Assembly (NCBI RefSeq): GCF_964355755.1 | Contig: NC_092676.1 | Coordinates: forward strand, 12,880,288-12,944,287 | Reading direction: 5' to 3' | DNA from: Antedon mediterranea | Lineage: Eukaryota > Echinodermata > Crinoidea > Comatulida > Antedonidae | Length of the DNA stretch: 64,000 nt | Shown: one piece after another, positions 10,353-24,766 of the stretch | Layout of the letters: each line of letters opens with the position of its first letter | Position numbering within the stretch: position 1 is the stretch's first letter | The notes under the pieces: generated by a model | The model's input: only the letters and a program-made list of their open reading frames with translations | What the model was told of the DNA's origin: nothing | The model's database searches: none | Program-made: the position numbers and the translations under genes

Positions 10353-13300
10353 GACGTTTTAGACCATTTTGTGCATTTCGATGAAACTTGGTTACACAAA
10401 AACATCAAAGTGCTTAAAATCACATTTGAAACCGTTTTAGACCATTTTGAGCATTTCGATAAAACTTTTCACACAAAAAAATCAAAGTGCACAAAATAGC
10501 TTCAAATCGCATTTGGAGACGTTTTAGACTATTTTGTGCATTTCGAAAAAATTTGTTAACATAAAAAGACCAAAGTGTTTAGAATATCTCCAAATCGCAT
10601 TTGGAGACGTTTTAAACCATTTTGTGCATTTCGATGGAACTTGGTTACACAAAAACATCAAAGTGCTTAAAATCACATTTAAAACCGTTTTAGAGCATTT
10701 TGAGCATTTCGATAAAACTTTTCACACAAAAACATCAAAGTGTACAAAATAGCTTCAAATCGCATTTAGAGACGTTTTAGACCATTTTGTGCATTTTGAT
10801 AAAACTTTTCACACAAAAACATCAAATTGCACAAAATAGCTTAATATTGTGTTTGAAAACGTTTTAAACCATTTTGAGCATGTCGATAAAACTTTTCACA
10901 CAAAAATATCAAAGTGCCCAGAATATCTTCAAATCGCATTTAGAGACGTTTTAGACCATTTTGTGCATTTCGAAAAAATTTGTTAACATAAAAAGACCAA
11001 AGTGTTTAGATTATCTCCAAATCGCATTTGGAGACGTTTTAGACCATTTTGTGTTTTTCGAAAAAACTTTTCACACAAAAACATCAAAGTGTACAAAATT
11101 GCTTCAAATCGCATTTAGAGAGGTTTTAGACCATTTTGTGCATTTCGATAAAACTTTTCACACAAAAACATCAAAGTGCACAGAATATCTTAATACCGTG
11201 TCTGAAATCGTTTTAAACCATTTTGAGCATGTCGATAAAACTTTTCACACAAAAACATCAAAGTGCACAGAATATCTTCAAATCGCATTTAGAGACGTTT
11301 TAGACCATTTTGTGCATTTCGAAAAAATTTGTTAACATAAAAAGACCAAAGTGTTTAGAATATCTCCAAATCGCATTTGGAGACGTTTTAGACCATTTTG
11401 TGCATTTCGATGAAACTTGGTTACACAAAAACATCAAAGTGCTTAAAATCACATTTGAAACCGTTTTAGAGCATTTTGAGCATTTCGATAAAACTTTTCA
11501 CACAAAAACATCAAAGTGTACAAAATAGCTTCAAATCACATTTGAAACCGTTTTAGACCATTTTGAGCATTTCGATAAAACTTTTCACACAAAAACATCA
11601 AAGTGTACAGAATAACTTCAAATCGCATTTGGAGACGTTTTAGACCATTTTGTGCATTTCGATGAAACTTGGTTACACAAAAACATCAAAGTGCTTAAAA
11701 TCACATTTGAAACCGTTTTAGAGCATTTTTAACATTTCGATAATACTTTTCACACAAAAACATCAAAGTGTACAAAATAGCTTCAAATCGCATTTGGAGA
11801 CGTTTTAGACCATTTTGTGCATTTCGATGAAACTTGGTTACACAAAAACATCAAAGTGCTTAAAATCACATTTGAAACCGTTTTAGAGCATTTTGAGCAT
11901 TTCGATAAAACTTTTCACACAAAAAAATCAAAGTGCACAAAATAGCTTCAAATCGCATTTGGAGAGGTTTTAGACCATTTTGTGCATTTCGATAAAACTT
12001 TTCACACAAAAACATCAAAGTGTACAAAATAGCTTCAAATCGCATTTAGAGACGTTTTAGACCATTTTGTGCATTTCGATGAAACTTGGTTACACAAAAA
12101 CATCAAAGTGCTTAAAATCACATTTAAAACCGTTTTAGAGCGTTTTGAGCATTTCGATAAACTTTTTACACAAAAACATCAAAGTGCACAAAATAGCTTC
12201 AAATCGCATTTAGGGATGTTTTAGACCATTTTGTGCATTTCGATAAAACTTTTCACACAAAAACATCAAATTGCACAAAATAGCTTAATACCGTGTTTGA
12301 AATCATTTTAAACCATTTTGAGCATGTCGATAAAACTTTTCACACAAAAACATCAAAGTGCACAGAATATCTTCAAATCGCATTTAGAGACGTTTTAGAC
12401 CATTTTGTGCATTTCGAAAAAATTTGTTAACATAAAAAGACCAAAGTGTTTAGAATATCTCCAAATCGCATTTGGAGACGTTTTAGACCATTTTGTGCAT
12501 TTCGATGAAAATTGGTTACACAAAAACATCAAAGTGCTTAAAATCACATTTGAAACCGTTTTAGTGCATTTTGAGCATTTCGATAAAACTTTTCACACAA
12601 AAACATCAAAGTGTACAAAATAGCTTCAAATAACATTTGAAACCGTTTTAGACCATTTTGAGCATTTCGATAAAACTTTTCACACAAAAACATCAAAGTG
12701 TACAAAATAGCTTCAAATCGCATTTGGAGACGTTTTAGACCATTTTGTGCATTTCGATGAAACTTGGTTACACAAAAACATCAAAGTGCTTAAAATCACA
12801 TTTAAAACCGTTTTAGAGCATTTTTAGCATTTCGATAAAACTTTTCACACAAAAACATCAAAGTGTACAAAATAGCTTCAAATCGCATTTAGAGAGGTTT
12901 TAGACAATTTTGTGCATTTCGATAAAACTTTTCACACAAAAACATCAAAGTGTACAAAATAGCTTCAAATTGCATTTAGAGACGTTTTAGACCATTTTGT
13001 GCATTTCGATAAAACTTTTCACACAAAAACATCAAATTGCACAAAATCGTTTTAAACCATTTTAAATCGTTTTAAACCATTTTGAGCATGTCGATAAAAC
13101 TTTTCACAAAAAACATCAAAGTGCACAGAATAGCTTCAAATTGCATTTGGAGACGTTTTAGAGCATTTTGTGCATTTCGATAAAATGTGTTAACATAAAA
13201 AGACCAAAGTGTTTAGAATATCTTCAAATCACATTTGGAGACGTTTTAGACCATTTTTTGCATTTCGATGAAACTTGGTTACACAAAAACATCAAAGTGC

Positions 13301-16300
13301 TTAAAATCACATTTGAAACCGTTTTAGAGCATTTTGAGCATTTCGATAAAACTTTTCACACAAAAACATCAAAGTGTACAAAATAGCTTCAAATCGCATT
13401 TAGAGACGTTTTAGACCATTTTTTGCATTTCGATGAAACTTGGTTACACAAAAACATCAAAGTGCTTAAAATCACATTTAAAACCGTTTTAGAGCATTTT
13501 TAGCATTTCGATAAAACTTTTCACACAAAAACATCAAAGTGTACAAAATAGCTTCAAATCGCATTTAGAGAGGTTTTAGACAATTTTGTGCATTTCGATA
13601 AAACTTCTCACACAAAAACATCAAAGTGTACAAAATAGCTTCAAATTGCATTTAGAGACGTTTTAGACCATTTTGTGCATTTCGATAAAACTTTTCACAC
13701 AAAAACATCAAATTGCACAAAATCGTTTTAAACCATTTTAAATCGTTTTAAACCATTTTGAGCATTTCGATAAAACTTTTCACAAAAAACATCAAAGTGT
13801 TTAGAATATCTTCAAATCACATTTGGAGACGTTTTAGACCATTTTTTGCATTTCGATGAAACTTGGTTACACAAAAACATAAAAGTGCTTAAAATCACAT
13901 TTGAAACCGTTTTAGAGCATTTTGAGCATTTCGATAAAACTTTTCACACAAAAACATCAAAGTGTACAGAATAGCTTCAAATCGCATTTGGAGACGTTTT
14001 AGACCATTTTGTGCATTTCGATGAAACTTGGTTACACAAAAACATCAAAGTGGTTAAAATCACATTTGAAACCGTTTTAGAGCATTTTTAACATTTCGAT
14101 AATACTTTTCACACAAAAACATCAAAGTGTACAAAATAGCTTCAAATCACATTTGAAACCGTTTTAGACCATATTGAGCATTTCGATAAAACTTTTCACA
14201 CAAAAACATCAAAGTGTACAAAATAGCTTCAAATCGCATTTGGAGACGTTTTAGACCATTTTGTGCATTTCGATGAAACTTGGTTACACAAAAACATCAA
14301 AGTGCTTAAAATCACATTTGAAAGCGTTTTAGAGCATTTTTAGCATTTCGATAATACTTTTAACACAAAAACATCAAAGTGCACAAAATAGCTTCAAATC
14401 GCATTTAGAGATGTTTTAGACCATTTTGTGCATTTCGATAAAACTTTTCACACAAAAACATCAAATTGCACAAAATAGCTTAATACCGTGTTTGAAATCA
14501 TTTTAAACCATTTTGAGCATGTCGATAAAACTTTTCACACAAAAACATCAAAGTGTTTAGAATATCTCCAAATCGCATTTGGAGACGTTTTAGACCATTT
14601 TGTGCATTTCGATGAAACTTGGTTACACAAAAACATCAAAGTGCTTAAAATCACATTTGAAACCGTTTTAGAGCATTTTGAGCATTTCGATAAAACTTTT
14701 CAAACAAAAACATCAAAGTGTACAAAATAGCTTCAAATCACATTTGAAACCGTTTTAGACCATTTTGAGCATTTCGATAAAACTTTTCACACAAAAACAT
14801 CAAAGTGTACAAAATAGCTTCAAATCGCATTTGGAGACGTTTTAGACCATTTTGTGCATTTCGATGAAACTTGGTTACACAAAAACATCAAAGTGCTTAA
14901 AATCACATTTGAAACCGTTTTAGAGCATTTTTAGCATTTCGATAATACTTTTCACACAAAACATCAAAGTGTACAAAATAGCTTCAAATCGCATTTGGAG
15001 ACGTTTTAGACCATTTTGTGCATTTCGATGAAACTTGGTTACACAAAAACATCAAAGTGCTTAAAATCACATTTGAAACCGTTTTAGACCATTTTGAGCA
15101 TTTCGATAAAACTTTTCACACAAAAAAATCAAAGTGCACAAAATAGCTTCAAATCGCATTTGGGGACGTTTTAGACTATTTTGTGCATTTCGAAAAAAAT
15201 TGTTAACATAAAAAGACCAAAGTGTTTAGAATATCTCCAAATCGCATTTGGAGACGTTTTAAACCATTTTGTGCATTTCGATGGAACTTGGTTACACAAA
15301 AACATCAAAGTGCTTAAAATCACATTTAAAACCGTTTTAGAGCATTTTTAGCATTTCGATAAAACTTTTCACACAAAAACATCAAAGTGTACAAAATAGC
15401 TTCAAATCGCATTTAGAGAGGTTTTAGACAATTTTGTGCATTTCGATAAAACTTTTCACACAAAAACATCAAAGTGTACAAAATAGCTTCAAATTGCATT
15501 TAGAGACGTTTTAGACCATTTTGTGCATTTCGATAAAACTTTTCACACAAAAACATCAAATTGCACAAAATCGTTTTAAACCATTTTAAATCGTTTTAAA
15601 CCATTTTGAGCATGTCGATAAAACTTTTCACAAAAAACATCAAAGTGCACAGAATAGCTTCAAATTGCATTTGGAGACGTTTTAGAGCATTTTGTGCATT
15701 TCGATAAAATGTGTTAACATAAAAAGACCAAAGTGTTTAGAATATCTTCAAATCACATTTGGAGACGTTTTAGACCATTTTTTGCATTTCGATGAAACTT
15801 GGTTACACAAAAACATCAAAGTGCTTAAAATCACATTTGAAACCGTTTTAGAGCATTTTGAGCATTTCGATAAAACTTTTCACACAAAAACATCAAAGTG
15901 TACAAAATAGCTTCAAATCGCATTTAGAGACGTTTTAGACCATTTTTTGCATTTCGATGAAACTTGGTTACACAAAAACATCAAAGTGCTTAAAATCACA
16001 TTTAAAACCGTTTTAGAGCATTTTTAGCATTTCGATAAAACTTTTCACACAAAAACATCAAAGTGTACAAAATAGCTTCAAATCGCATTTAGAGAGGTTT
16101 TAGACAATTTTGTGCATTTCGATAAAACTTTTCACAAAAAACATCAAAGTGCACAGAATAGCTTCAAATTGCATTTGGAGACGTTTTAGAGCATTTTGTG
16201 CATTTCGATAAAATGTGTTAACATAAAAAGACCAAAGTGTTTAGAATATCTTCAAATCACATTTGGAGACGTTTTAGACCATTTTTTGCATTTCGATGAA

Positions 16301-17107
16301 ACTTGGTTACACAAAAACATCAAAGTGCTTAAAATCACATTTGAAACCGTTTTAGAGCATTTTGAGCATTTCGATAAAACTTTTCACACAAAAACATCAA
16401 AGTGTACAAAATAGCTTCAAATCGCATTTAGAGACGTTTTAGACCATTTTGTGCATTTCGAAAAAATTTGTTAACATAAAAAGACCAAAGTGTTTAGAAT
16501 ATCTCCAAATCGCATTTGGAGACGTTTTAGACCATTTTGTGCATTTCGATGAAACTTGGTTACACAAAAACATCAAAGTGCTTAAAATCACATTTGAAAC
16601 CGTTTTAGAGCATTTTTAGCATTTCGATAATACTTTTCACACAAAAACATCAAAGTGTACAAAATAGCTTCAAATCGCATTTGGAGACGTTTTAGACCAT
16701 TTTGTGCATTTCGATGAAACTTGGTTACACAAAAACATCAAAGTGCTTAAAATCACATTTGAAACCGTTTTAGACCATTTTGAGCATTTCGATAAAACTT
16801 TTCACACAAAAAAATCAAAGTGCACAAAATAGCTTCAAATCGCATTTGGAGACGTTTTAGACTATTTTGTGCATTTTGAAAAAATGTGTTAACATAAAAA
16901 GACCAAAGTGTTTAGAATATCTCCAAATCGCATTTGGAGACGTTTTAAACCATTTTGTGCATTTCGATGGAACTTGGTTACACAAAAACATCAAAGTGCT
17001 TAAAATCACATTTAAAACCGTTTTAGAGCATTTTGAGCATTTCGATAAAACTTTTCACACAAAAACATAAAAGTGTACAAAATAGCTTCAAATCGCATTT
17101 AGAGATG
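7987..17107 (+). repeat. 9,121-bp tandem duplication, unit
   Basis: Landmarks from about 7987 to 13442 recur 9,121 bases later: the 14-bp-deleted C unit at 8010/17131, trimer frames at 10029/19150, 10534/19655, 10961/20082, 12405/21526 and 13168/22289. The second copy begins at about 17108, exactly one offset after the start, so the two copies are adjacent. The GATGAAAATTGG variant at about 12503 is mirrored at 21624. Upstream of the match, the second copy lacks a 260-bp stretch (87 + 87 + 86) that is present around 7700-7960. Confidence 0.82.
16121..16162 (+). repeat. Junction of a 172-bp deletion
   Basis: Relative to 2161-2374, this copy goes straight from GTGCATTTCGATAAAAC to CACAAAAAACATC, dropping an A unit and the truncated fusion with the 20-bp duplication (172 bp). 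The offset to the first region changes from 13,960 to 13,788 across this point. The same junction is present near 31283, 42285 and 61440, so it predates the 15,162-bp duplication. Confidence 0.8.
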
Positions 17108-20100
17108 TTTTAGACCATTTTGTGCATTTCGATGAAACTCATCAAAGTGCTTAAAATCACATTTGAAACCGTTTTAGAGCATTTTGAGCATTTCGATAAA
17201 ACTTTTCACACAAAAACATCAAAGTGTACAAAATAGCTTCAAATCACATTTGAAACCGTTTTAGACCATATTGAGCATTTCGATAAAACTTTTCACACAA
17301 AAACATCTTAGTGTACAAAATAGCTTCAAAGCGCATTTGGAGACGTTTTAGACCATTTTGTGTATTTCGATGAAACTTGGTTACACAAAAACATCAAAGT
17401 GCTTAAAATCACATTTGAAAGCGTTTTAGAGCATTTTTAGCATTTCGATAATACTTTTCACACAAAAACATCAAAGTGTACAAAATAGCTTCAAATCGCA
17501 TTTGGAGACGTTTTAGACCATTTTGTGCATTTCGATGAAACTTGGTTACACAAAAACATCAAAGTGCTTAAAATCACATTTAAAACAGTTTTAGAGCATT
17601 TTGAGCATTTCGATAAAACTTTTCACACAAAAACATCAAAGTGTACAAAATAGCTTCAAATCGCATTTAAAGAGGTTTTAGACCATTTTGTGCATTTCGA
17701 TAAAACTTTTCACACAAAAACATCAAAGTGTACAAAATAGCTTCAAATCGCATTTAGAGACGTTTTAGACCATCTTGTGTATTTCGATAAAACTTTTCAC
17801 ACAAAAACATCAAATTGCACAAAATAGCTTAATATCGTGTTTGAAAACGTTTTAAACCATTTTGAGCAAGTCGATAAAACTTTTCACACAAAAATATCAA
17901 AGTGCACAGAATATCTTCAAATCGCATTTAGAGACGTTTTAGACCATTTTGTGCATTTCGAAAAAATTTGTTAACATAAAAAGACCAAAGTGTTTAGAAT
18001 ATCTCCAAATCGGATTTGGAGACGTTTTAGACCATTTTGTGCATTTCAATGAAACTTGGTTACACAAAAACATCAAAGTGCTTAAAATCACATTTGAAAC
18101 CGTTTTAGAGCATTTTTAGCATTTCGATAATACTTTTCACACAAAAACATCAAAGTGTAGAAAATAGCTTCAAATCGCATTTAGAGAGGTTTTAGACCAT
18201 TTTGTGCATTTCGATAAAACTTTTCACACAAAAACATCAAAGTGTACAAAATAGCTTCAAATCGCATTTAGAGACGTTTTAGACCATTTTGTGCATTTCG
18301 ATAAAACTTTTCACACAAAAACATCAAATTGCACAAAATAGCTTAATACCGTGTTTGAAATCGTTTTAAACCATTTTGAGCATGTCGATAAAACTTTTCA
18401 CAAAAAAACATCAAAGTGCACAGAATAGCTTCAAATCGCATTTGGAGACGTTTTAAACCATTTTGAGCATTTCGATAAAACTTTTCACACAAAAACATCA
18501 AAGTGTACAAAATAGCTTCAAATCGCATTTAGAGAGGTTTTAGACCATTTTGTGCATTTCGATAAAACTTTTCACACAAAAACATCAAATTGCACAAAAT
18601 AGCTTAATATCGTGTTTGAAAACGTTTTAAACCATTTTGAGCATGTCGATAAAACTTTTCACACAAAAATATCAAAGCGCATAGAATATCTTCAAATCGC
18701 ATTTAGAGACGTTTTAGACCATTTTGTGCATTTCGAAAAAATTTGTTAACATAAAAAGACCAAAGTGTTTAGAATATCTCCAAATCGCATTTGGAGACGT
18801 TTTAGACCATTTTGTGCATTTCGATGAAACTTGATTACACAAAAACATCAAAGTGCTTAAAATCACATTTAAAACCGTTTTAGAGCGTTTTGAGCATTTC
18901 GATAAACTTTTCACACAAAAACATCAAAGTGCACAAAATAGCTTCAAATCGCATTTAGAGATGTTTTAGACCATTTTGTGCATTTCGATAAAACTTTTCA
19001 CACAAAAACATCAAATTGCACAAAATAGCTTAATATCGTGTTTGAAATCGTTTTAAACCATTTTGAGCATGTCGATAAAACTTTTCACACAAAAACATCA
19101 AAGTGCACAGAATATCTTCAAATCGCATTTAGAGACGTTTTAGACCATTTTGTGCATTTCGAAAAAATTTGTTAACATAAAAAGACCAAAGTGTTTAGCA
19201 TATCTCCAAATCGCATTTGGAGACGTTTTAGACCATTTTGTGCATTTCGATGAAACTTGGTTACACAAAAACATCAAAGTGCTTAAAATCACATTTGAAA
19301 CCGTTTTAGAGCATTTTGAGCATTTCGATAAAACTTTTCACACAAAAACATCAAAGTGTACAAAATAGCTTCAAATCACATTTGAAACCGTTTTAGACCA
19401 TTTTGAGCATTTCGATAAAACTTTTCACACAAAAACATCAAAGTGTACAAAATAGCTTCAAATCGCATTTGGAGACGTTTTAGACCATTTTGTGCATTTC
19501 GATGAAACTTGGTTACACAAAAACATCAAAGTGCTTAAAATCACATTTGAAACCGTTTTAGACCATTTTGAGCATTTCGATAAAACTTTTCACACAAAAA
19601 AATCAAAGTGCACAAAATAGCTTCAAATCGCATTTGGAGACGTTTTAGACTATTTTGTGCATTTCGAAAAAATTTGTTAACATAAAAAGACCAAAGTGTT
19701 TAGAATATCTCCAAATCGCATTTGGAGACGTTTTAAACCATTTTGTGCATTTCGATAGAACTTGGTTACACAAAAACATCAAAGTGCTTAAAATCACATT
19801 TAAAACCGTTTTAGAGCATTTTGAGCATTTCGATAAAACTTTTCACACAAAAACATCAAAGTGTACAAAATAGCTTCAAATCGCATTTAGAGACGTTTTA
19901 GACCATTTTGTGCATTTTGATAAAACTTTTCACACAAAAACATCAAATTGCACAAAATAGCTTAATATTGTGTTTGAAAACGTTTTAAACCATTTTGAGC
20001 ATGTCGATAAAACTTTTCACACAAAAATATCAAAGTGCCCAGAATATCTTCAAATCGCATTTAGAGACGTTTTAGACCATTTTGTGCATTTCGAAAAAAT

Positions 20101-22563
20101 TTGTTAACATAAAAAGACCAAAGTGTTTAGAATATCTCCAAATCGCATTTGGAGACGTTTTAGACCATTTTGTGTTTTTCGAAAAAACTTTTCACACAAA
20201 AACATCAAAGTGTACAAAATTGCTTCAAATCGCATTTAGAGAGGTTTTAGACCATTTTGTGCATTTCGATAAAACTTTTCACACAAAAACATCAAAGTGC
20301 ACAGAATATCTTAATACCGTGTCTGAAATCGTTTTAAACCATTTTGAGCATGTCGATAAAACTTTTCACACAAAAACATCAAAGTGCACAGAATATCTTC
20401 AAATCGCATTTAGAGACGTTTTAGACCATTTTGTGCATTTCGAAAAAATTTGTTAACATAAAAAGACCAAAGTGTTTAGAATATCTCCAAATCGCATTTG
20501 GAGACGTTTTAGACCATTTTGTGCATTTCGATGAAACTTGGTTACACAAAAACATCAAAGTGCTTAAAATCACATTTGAAACCGTTTTAGAGCATTTTGA
20601 GCATTTCGATAAAACTTTTCACACAAAAACATCAAAGTGTACAAAATAGCTTCAAATCACATTTGAAACCGTTTTAGACCATTTTGAGCATTTCGATAAA
20701 ACTTTTCACACAAAAACATCAAAGTGTACAGAATAGCTTCAAATCGCATTTGGAGACGTTTTAGACCATTTTGTGCATTTCGATGAAACTTGGTTACACA
20801 AAAACATCAAAGTGCTTAAAATCACATTTGAAACCGTTTTAGAGCATTTTTAACATTTCGATAATACTTTTCACACAAAAACATCAAAGTGTACAAAATA
20901 GCTTCAAATCGCATTTGGAGACGTTTTAGACCATTTTGTGCATTTCGATGAAACTTGGTTACACAAAAACATCAAAGTGCTTAAAATCACATTTGAAACC
21001 GTTTTAGAGCATTTTGAGCATTTCGATAAAACTTTTCACACAAAAAAATCAAAGTGCACAAAATAGCTTCAAATCGCATTTGGAGAGGTTTTAGACCATT
21101 TTGTGCATTTCGATAAAACTTTTCACACAAAAACATCAAAGTGTACAAAATAGCTTCAAATCGCATTTAGAGACGTTTTAGACCATTTTGTGCATTTCGA
21201 TGAAACTTGGTTACACAAAAACATCAAAGTGCTTAAAATCACATTTAAAACCGTTTTAGAGCGTTTTGAGCATTTCGATAAACTTTTTACACAAAAACAT
21301 CAAAGTGCACAAAATAGCTTCAAATCGCATTTAGGGATGTTTTAGACCATTTTGTGCATTTCGATAAAACTTTTCACACAAAAACATCAAATTGCACAAA
21401 ATAGCTTAATACCGTGTTTGAAATCATTTTAAACCATTTTGAGCATGTCGATAAAACTTTTCACACAAAAACATCAAAGTGCACAGAATATCTTCAAATC
21501 GCATTTAGAGACGTTTTAGACCATTTTGTGCATTTCGAAAAAATTTGTTAACATAAAAAGACCAAAGTGTTTAGAATATCTCCAAATCGCATTTGGAGAC
21601 GTTTTAGACCATTTTGTGCATTTCGATGAAAATTGGTTACACAAAAACATCAAAGTGCTTAAAATCACATTTGAAACCGTTTTAGAGCATTTTGAGCATT
21701 TCGATAAAACTTTTCACACAAAAACATCAAAGTGTACAAAATAGCTTCAAATCACATTTGAAACCGTTTTAGACCATTTTGAGCATTTCGATAAAACTTT
21801 TCACACAAAAACATCAAAGTGTACAAAATAGCTTCAAATCGCATTTGGAGACGTTTTAGACCATTTTGTGCATTTCGATGAAACTTGGTTACACAAAAAC
21901 ATCAAAGTGCTTAAAATCACATTTAAAACCGTTTTAGAGCATTTTTAGCATTTCGATAAAACTTTTCACACAAAAACATCAAAGTGTACAAAATAGCTTC
22001 AAATCGCATTTAGAGAGGTTTTAGACAATTTTGTGCATTTCGATAAAACTTTTCACACAAAAACATCAAAGTGTACAAAATAGCTTCAAATTGCATTTAG
22101 AGACGTTTTAGACCATTTTGTGCATTTCGATAAAACTTTTCACACAAAAACATCAAATTGCACAAAATCGTTTTAAACCATTTTAAATCGTTTTAAACCA
22201 TTTTGAGCATGTCGATAAAACTTTTCACAAAAAACATCAAAGTGCACAGAATAGCTTCAAATTGCATTTGGAGACGTTTTAGAGCATTTTGTGCATTTCG
22301 ATAAAATGTGTTAACATAAAAAGACCAAAGTGTTTAGAATATCTTCAAATCACATTTGGAGACGTTTTAGACCATTTTTTGCATTTCGATGAAACTTGGT
22401 TACACAAAAACATCAAAGTGCTTAAAATCACATTTGAAACCGTTTTAGAGCATTTTGAGCATTTCGATAAAACTTTTCACACAAAAACATCAAAGTGTAC
22501 AAAATAGCTTCAAATCGCATTTAGAGACGTTTTAGACCATTTTTTGCATTTCGATGAAACTTC
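17108..22563 (+). repeat. 9,121-bp duplication, second copy (recognisable part)
   Basis: This copy matches 7987-13442 at offset 9,121. From about 22564 to 22921 the match continues at offset 8,956, because 165 bp (one 78-bp and one 87-bp unit) are missing. It differs from its partner by several variants that became fixed before later duplications: CATCTTAGTG at 17304, CAAAGCGCATTT, ATCGGATTTGG at 18011, GTGTAGAAAATAG at 18157 and TTTAGCATATCTCC at about 19195. All of these are inherited by the later copies. Confidence 0.82.
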
Positions 22564-22570
22564 TCACACA
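22552..22570 (+). repeat. Chimaeric monomer at a 165-bp deletion
   Basis: CGATGAAACTTCTCACAC joins the left part of a C unit to the right part of an A unit carrying the rare CTTCTCACAC. In the undeleted version these two lie apart at 13431 and about 13601, and the 165 bases between them (78 + 87, two whole units) are gone here. The chimaera is inherited at 37714, 48716 and 52709. In this block the neighbouring C unit also reads GAGTAAACTTGG (22811, 37973, 48975, 52968), which puts TAA in the open frame. Confidence 0.83.
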
Positions 22571-24766
22571 AAAACATCAAAGTGTACAAAATAGCTTCAA
22601 ATTGCATTTAGAGACGTTTTAGACCATTTTGTGCATTTCGATAAAACTTTTCACACAAAAACATCAAATTGCACAAAATCGTTTTAAACCATTTTAAATC
22701 GTTTTAAACCATTTTGAGCATTTCGATAAAACTTTTCACAAAAAACATCAAAGTGTTTAGAATATCTTCAAATCACATTTGGAGACGTTTTAGACCATTT
22801 TTTGCATTTCGAGTAAACTTGGTTACACAAAAACATCAAAGTGCTTAAAATCACATTTGAAACCGTTTTAGAGCATTTTGAGCATTTCGATAAAACTTTT
22901 CACACAAAAACATCAAAGTGTACAAAATAGCTTCAAATCGCATTTAGAGACGTTTTAGACCATTTTGTGCATTTCGAAAAAATTTGTTAACATAAAAAGA
23001 CCAAAGTGTTTAGAATATCTCCAAATCGCATTTGGAGACGTTTTAGACCATTTTGTGCATTTCGATGAAACTTGGTTACACAAAAACATCAAAGTGCTTA
23101 AAATCACATTTGAAACCGTTTTAGAGCATTTTTAGCATTTCGATAATACTTTTCACACAAAAACATCAAAGTGTACAAAATAGCTTCAAATCGCATTTGG
23201 AGACGTTTTAGACCATTTTGTGCATTTCGATGAAACTTGGTTACACAAAAACATCAAAGTGCTTAAAATCACATTTGAAACCGTTTTAGACCATTTTGAG
23301 CATTTCGATAAAACTTTTCACACAAAAAAATCAAAGTGCACAAAATAGCTTCAAATCGCATTTGGAGACGTTTTAGACTATTTTGTGCATTTTGAAAAAA
23401 TTTGTTAACATAAAAAGACCAAAGTGTTTAGAATATCTCCAAATCGCATTTGGAGACGTTTTAAACCATTTTGTGCATTTCGATGGAACTTGGTTACACA
23501 AAAACATCAAAGTGCTTAAAATCACATTTAAAACCGTTTTAGAGCATTTTGAGCATTTCGATAAAACTTTTCACACAAAAACATCAAAGTGTACAAAATA
23601 GCTTCAAATCGCATTTAGAGAGGTTTTAGACCATTTTGTGCATTTCGATAAAACTTTTCACACAAAAACATCAAAGTGTACAAAATAGCTTCAAATCGCA
23701 TTTAGAGACGTTTTAGACCATTTTGTGCATTTCGATAAAACTTTTCACACAAAAACATCAAATTGCACAAAATAGCTTAATACCGTGTTTGAAATCGTTT
23801 TAAACCATTTTGAGCATGTCGATAAAACTTTTCACAAAAAAACATCAAAGTGCACAGAATAGCTTCAAATCGCATTTGGAGACGTTTTAAACCATTTTGA
23901 GCATTTCGATAAAACTTTTCACACAAAAACATCAAAGTGTACAAAATAGCTTCAAATCGCATTTAGAGAGGTTTTAGACCATTTTGTGCATTTCGATAAA
24001 ACTTTTCACACAAAAACATCAAATTGCACAAAATAGCCTAATATCGTGTTTGAAAACGTTTTAAACCATTTTGAGCATGTCGATAAAACTTTTCACACAA
24101 AAATATCAAAGCGCACAGAATATCTTCAAATCGCATTTAGAGACGTTTTAGACCATTTTGTGCATTTCGAAAAAATTTGTTAACATAAAAAGACCAAAGT
24201 GTTTAGAATATCTCCAAATCGCATTTGGAGACGTTTTAGACCATTTTGTGCATTTCGATGAAACTTGGTTACACAAAAACATCAAAGTGCTTAAAATCAC
24301 ATTTAAAACCGTTTTAGAGCGTTTTGAGCATTTCGATAAACTTTTCACACAAAAACATCAAAGTGCACAAAATAGCTTCAAATCGCATTTAGAGATGTTT
24401 TAGACCATTTTGTGCATTTCGATAAAACTTTTCACACAAAAACATCAAATTGCACAAAATAGCTTAATACCGTGTTTGAAATCGTTTTAAACCATTTTGA
24501 GCATGTCGATAAAACTTTTCACACAAAAACATCAAAGTGTACAAAATAGCTTCAAATCGCATTTAGAGAGGTTTTAGACCATTTTGTGCATTTCGATAAA
24601 ACTTTTCACACAAAAACATCAAAGTGTACAAAATAGCTTCAAATCGCATTTGGAGACGTTTTAGACCATTTTGTGCATTTCGATGAAACTTGGTTACACA
24701 AAAACATCAAAGTGCTTAAAATTACATTTGAAAGCGTTTTAGAGCATTTTGAGCATTTCGATAATA

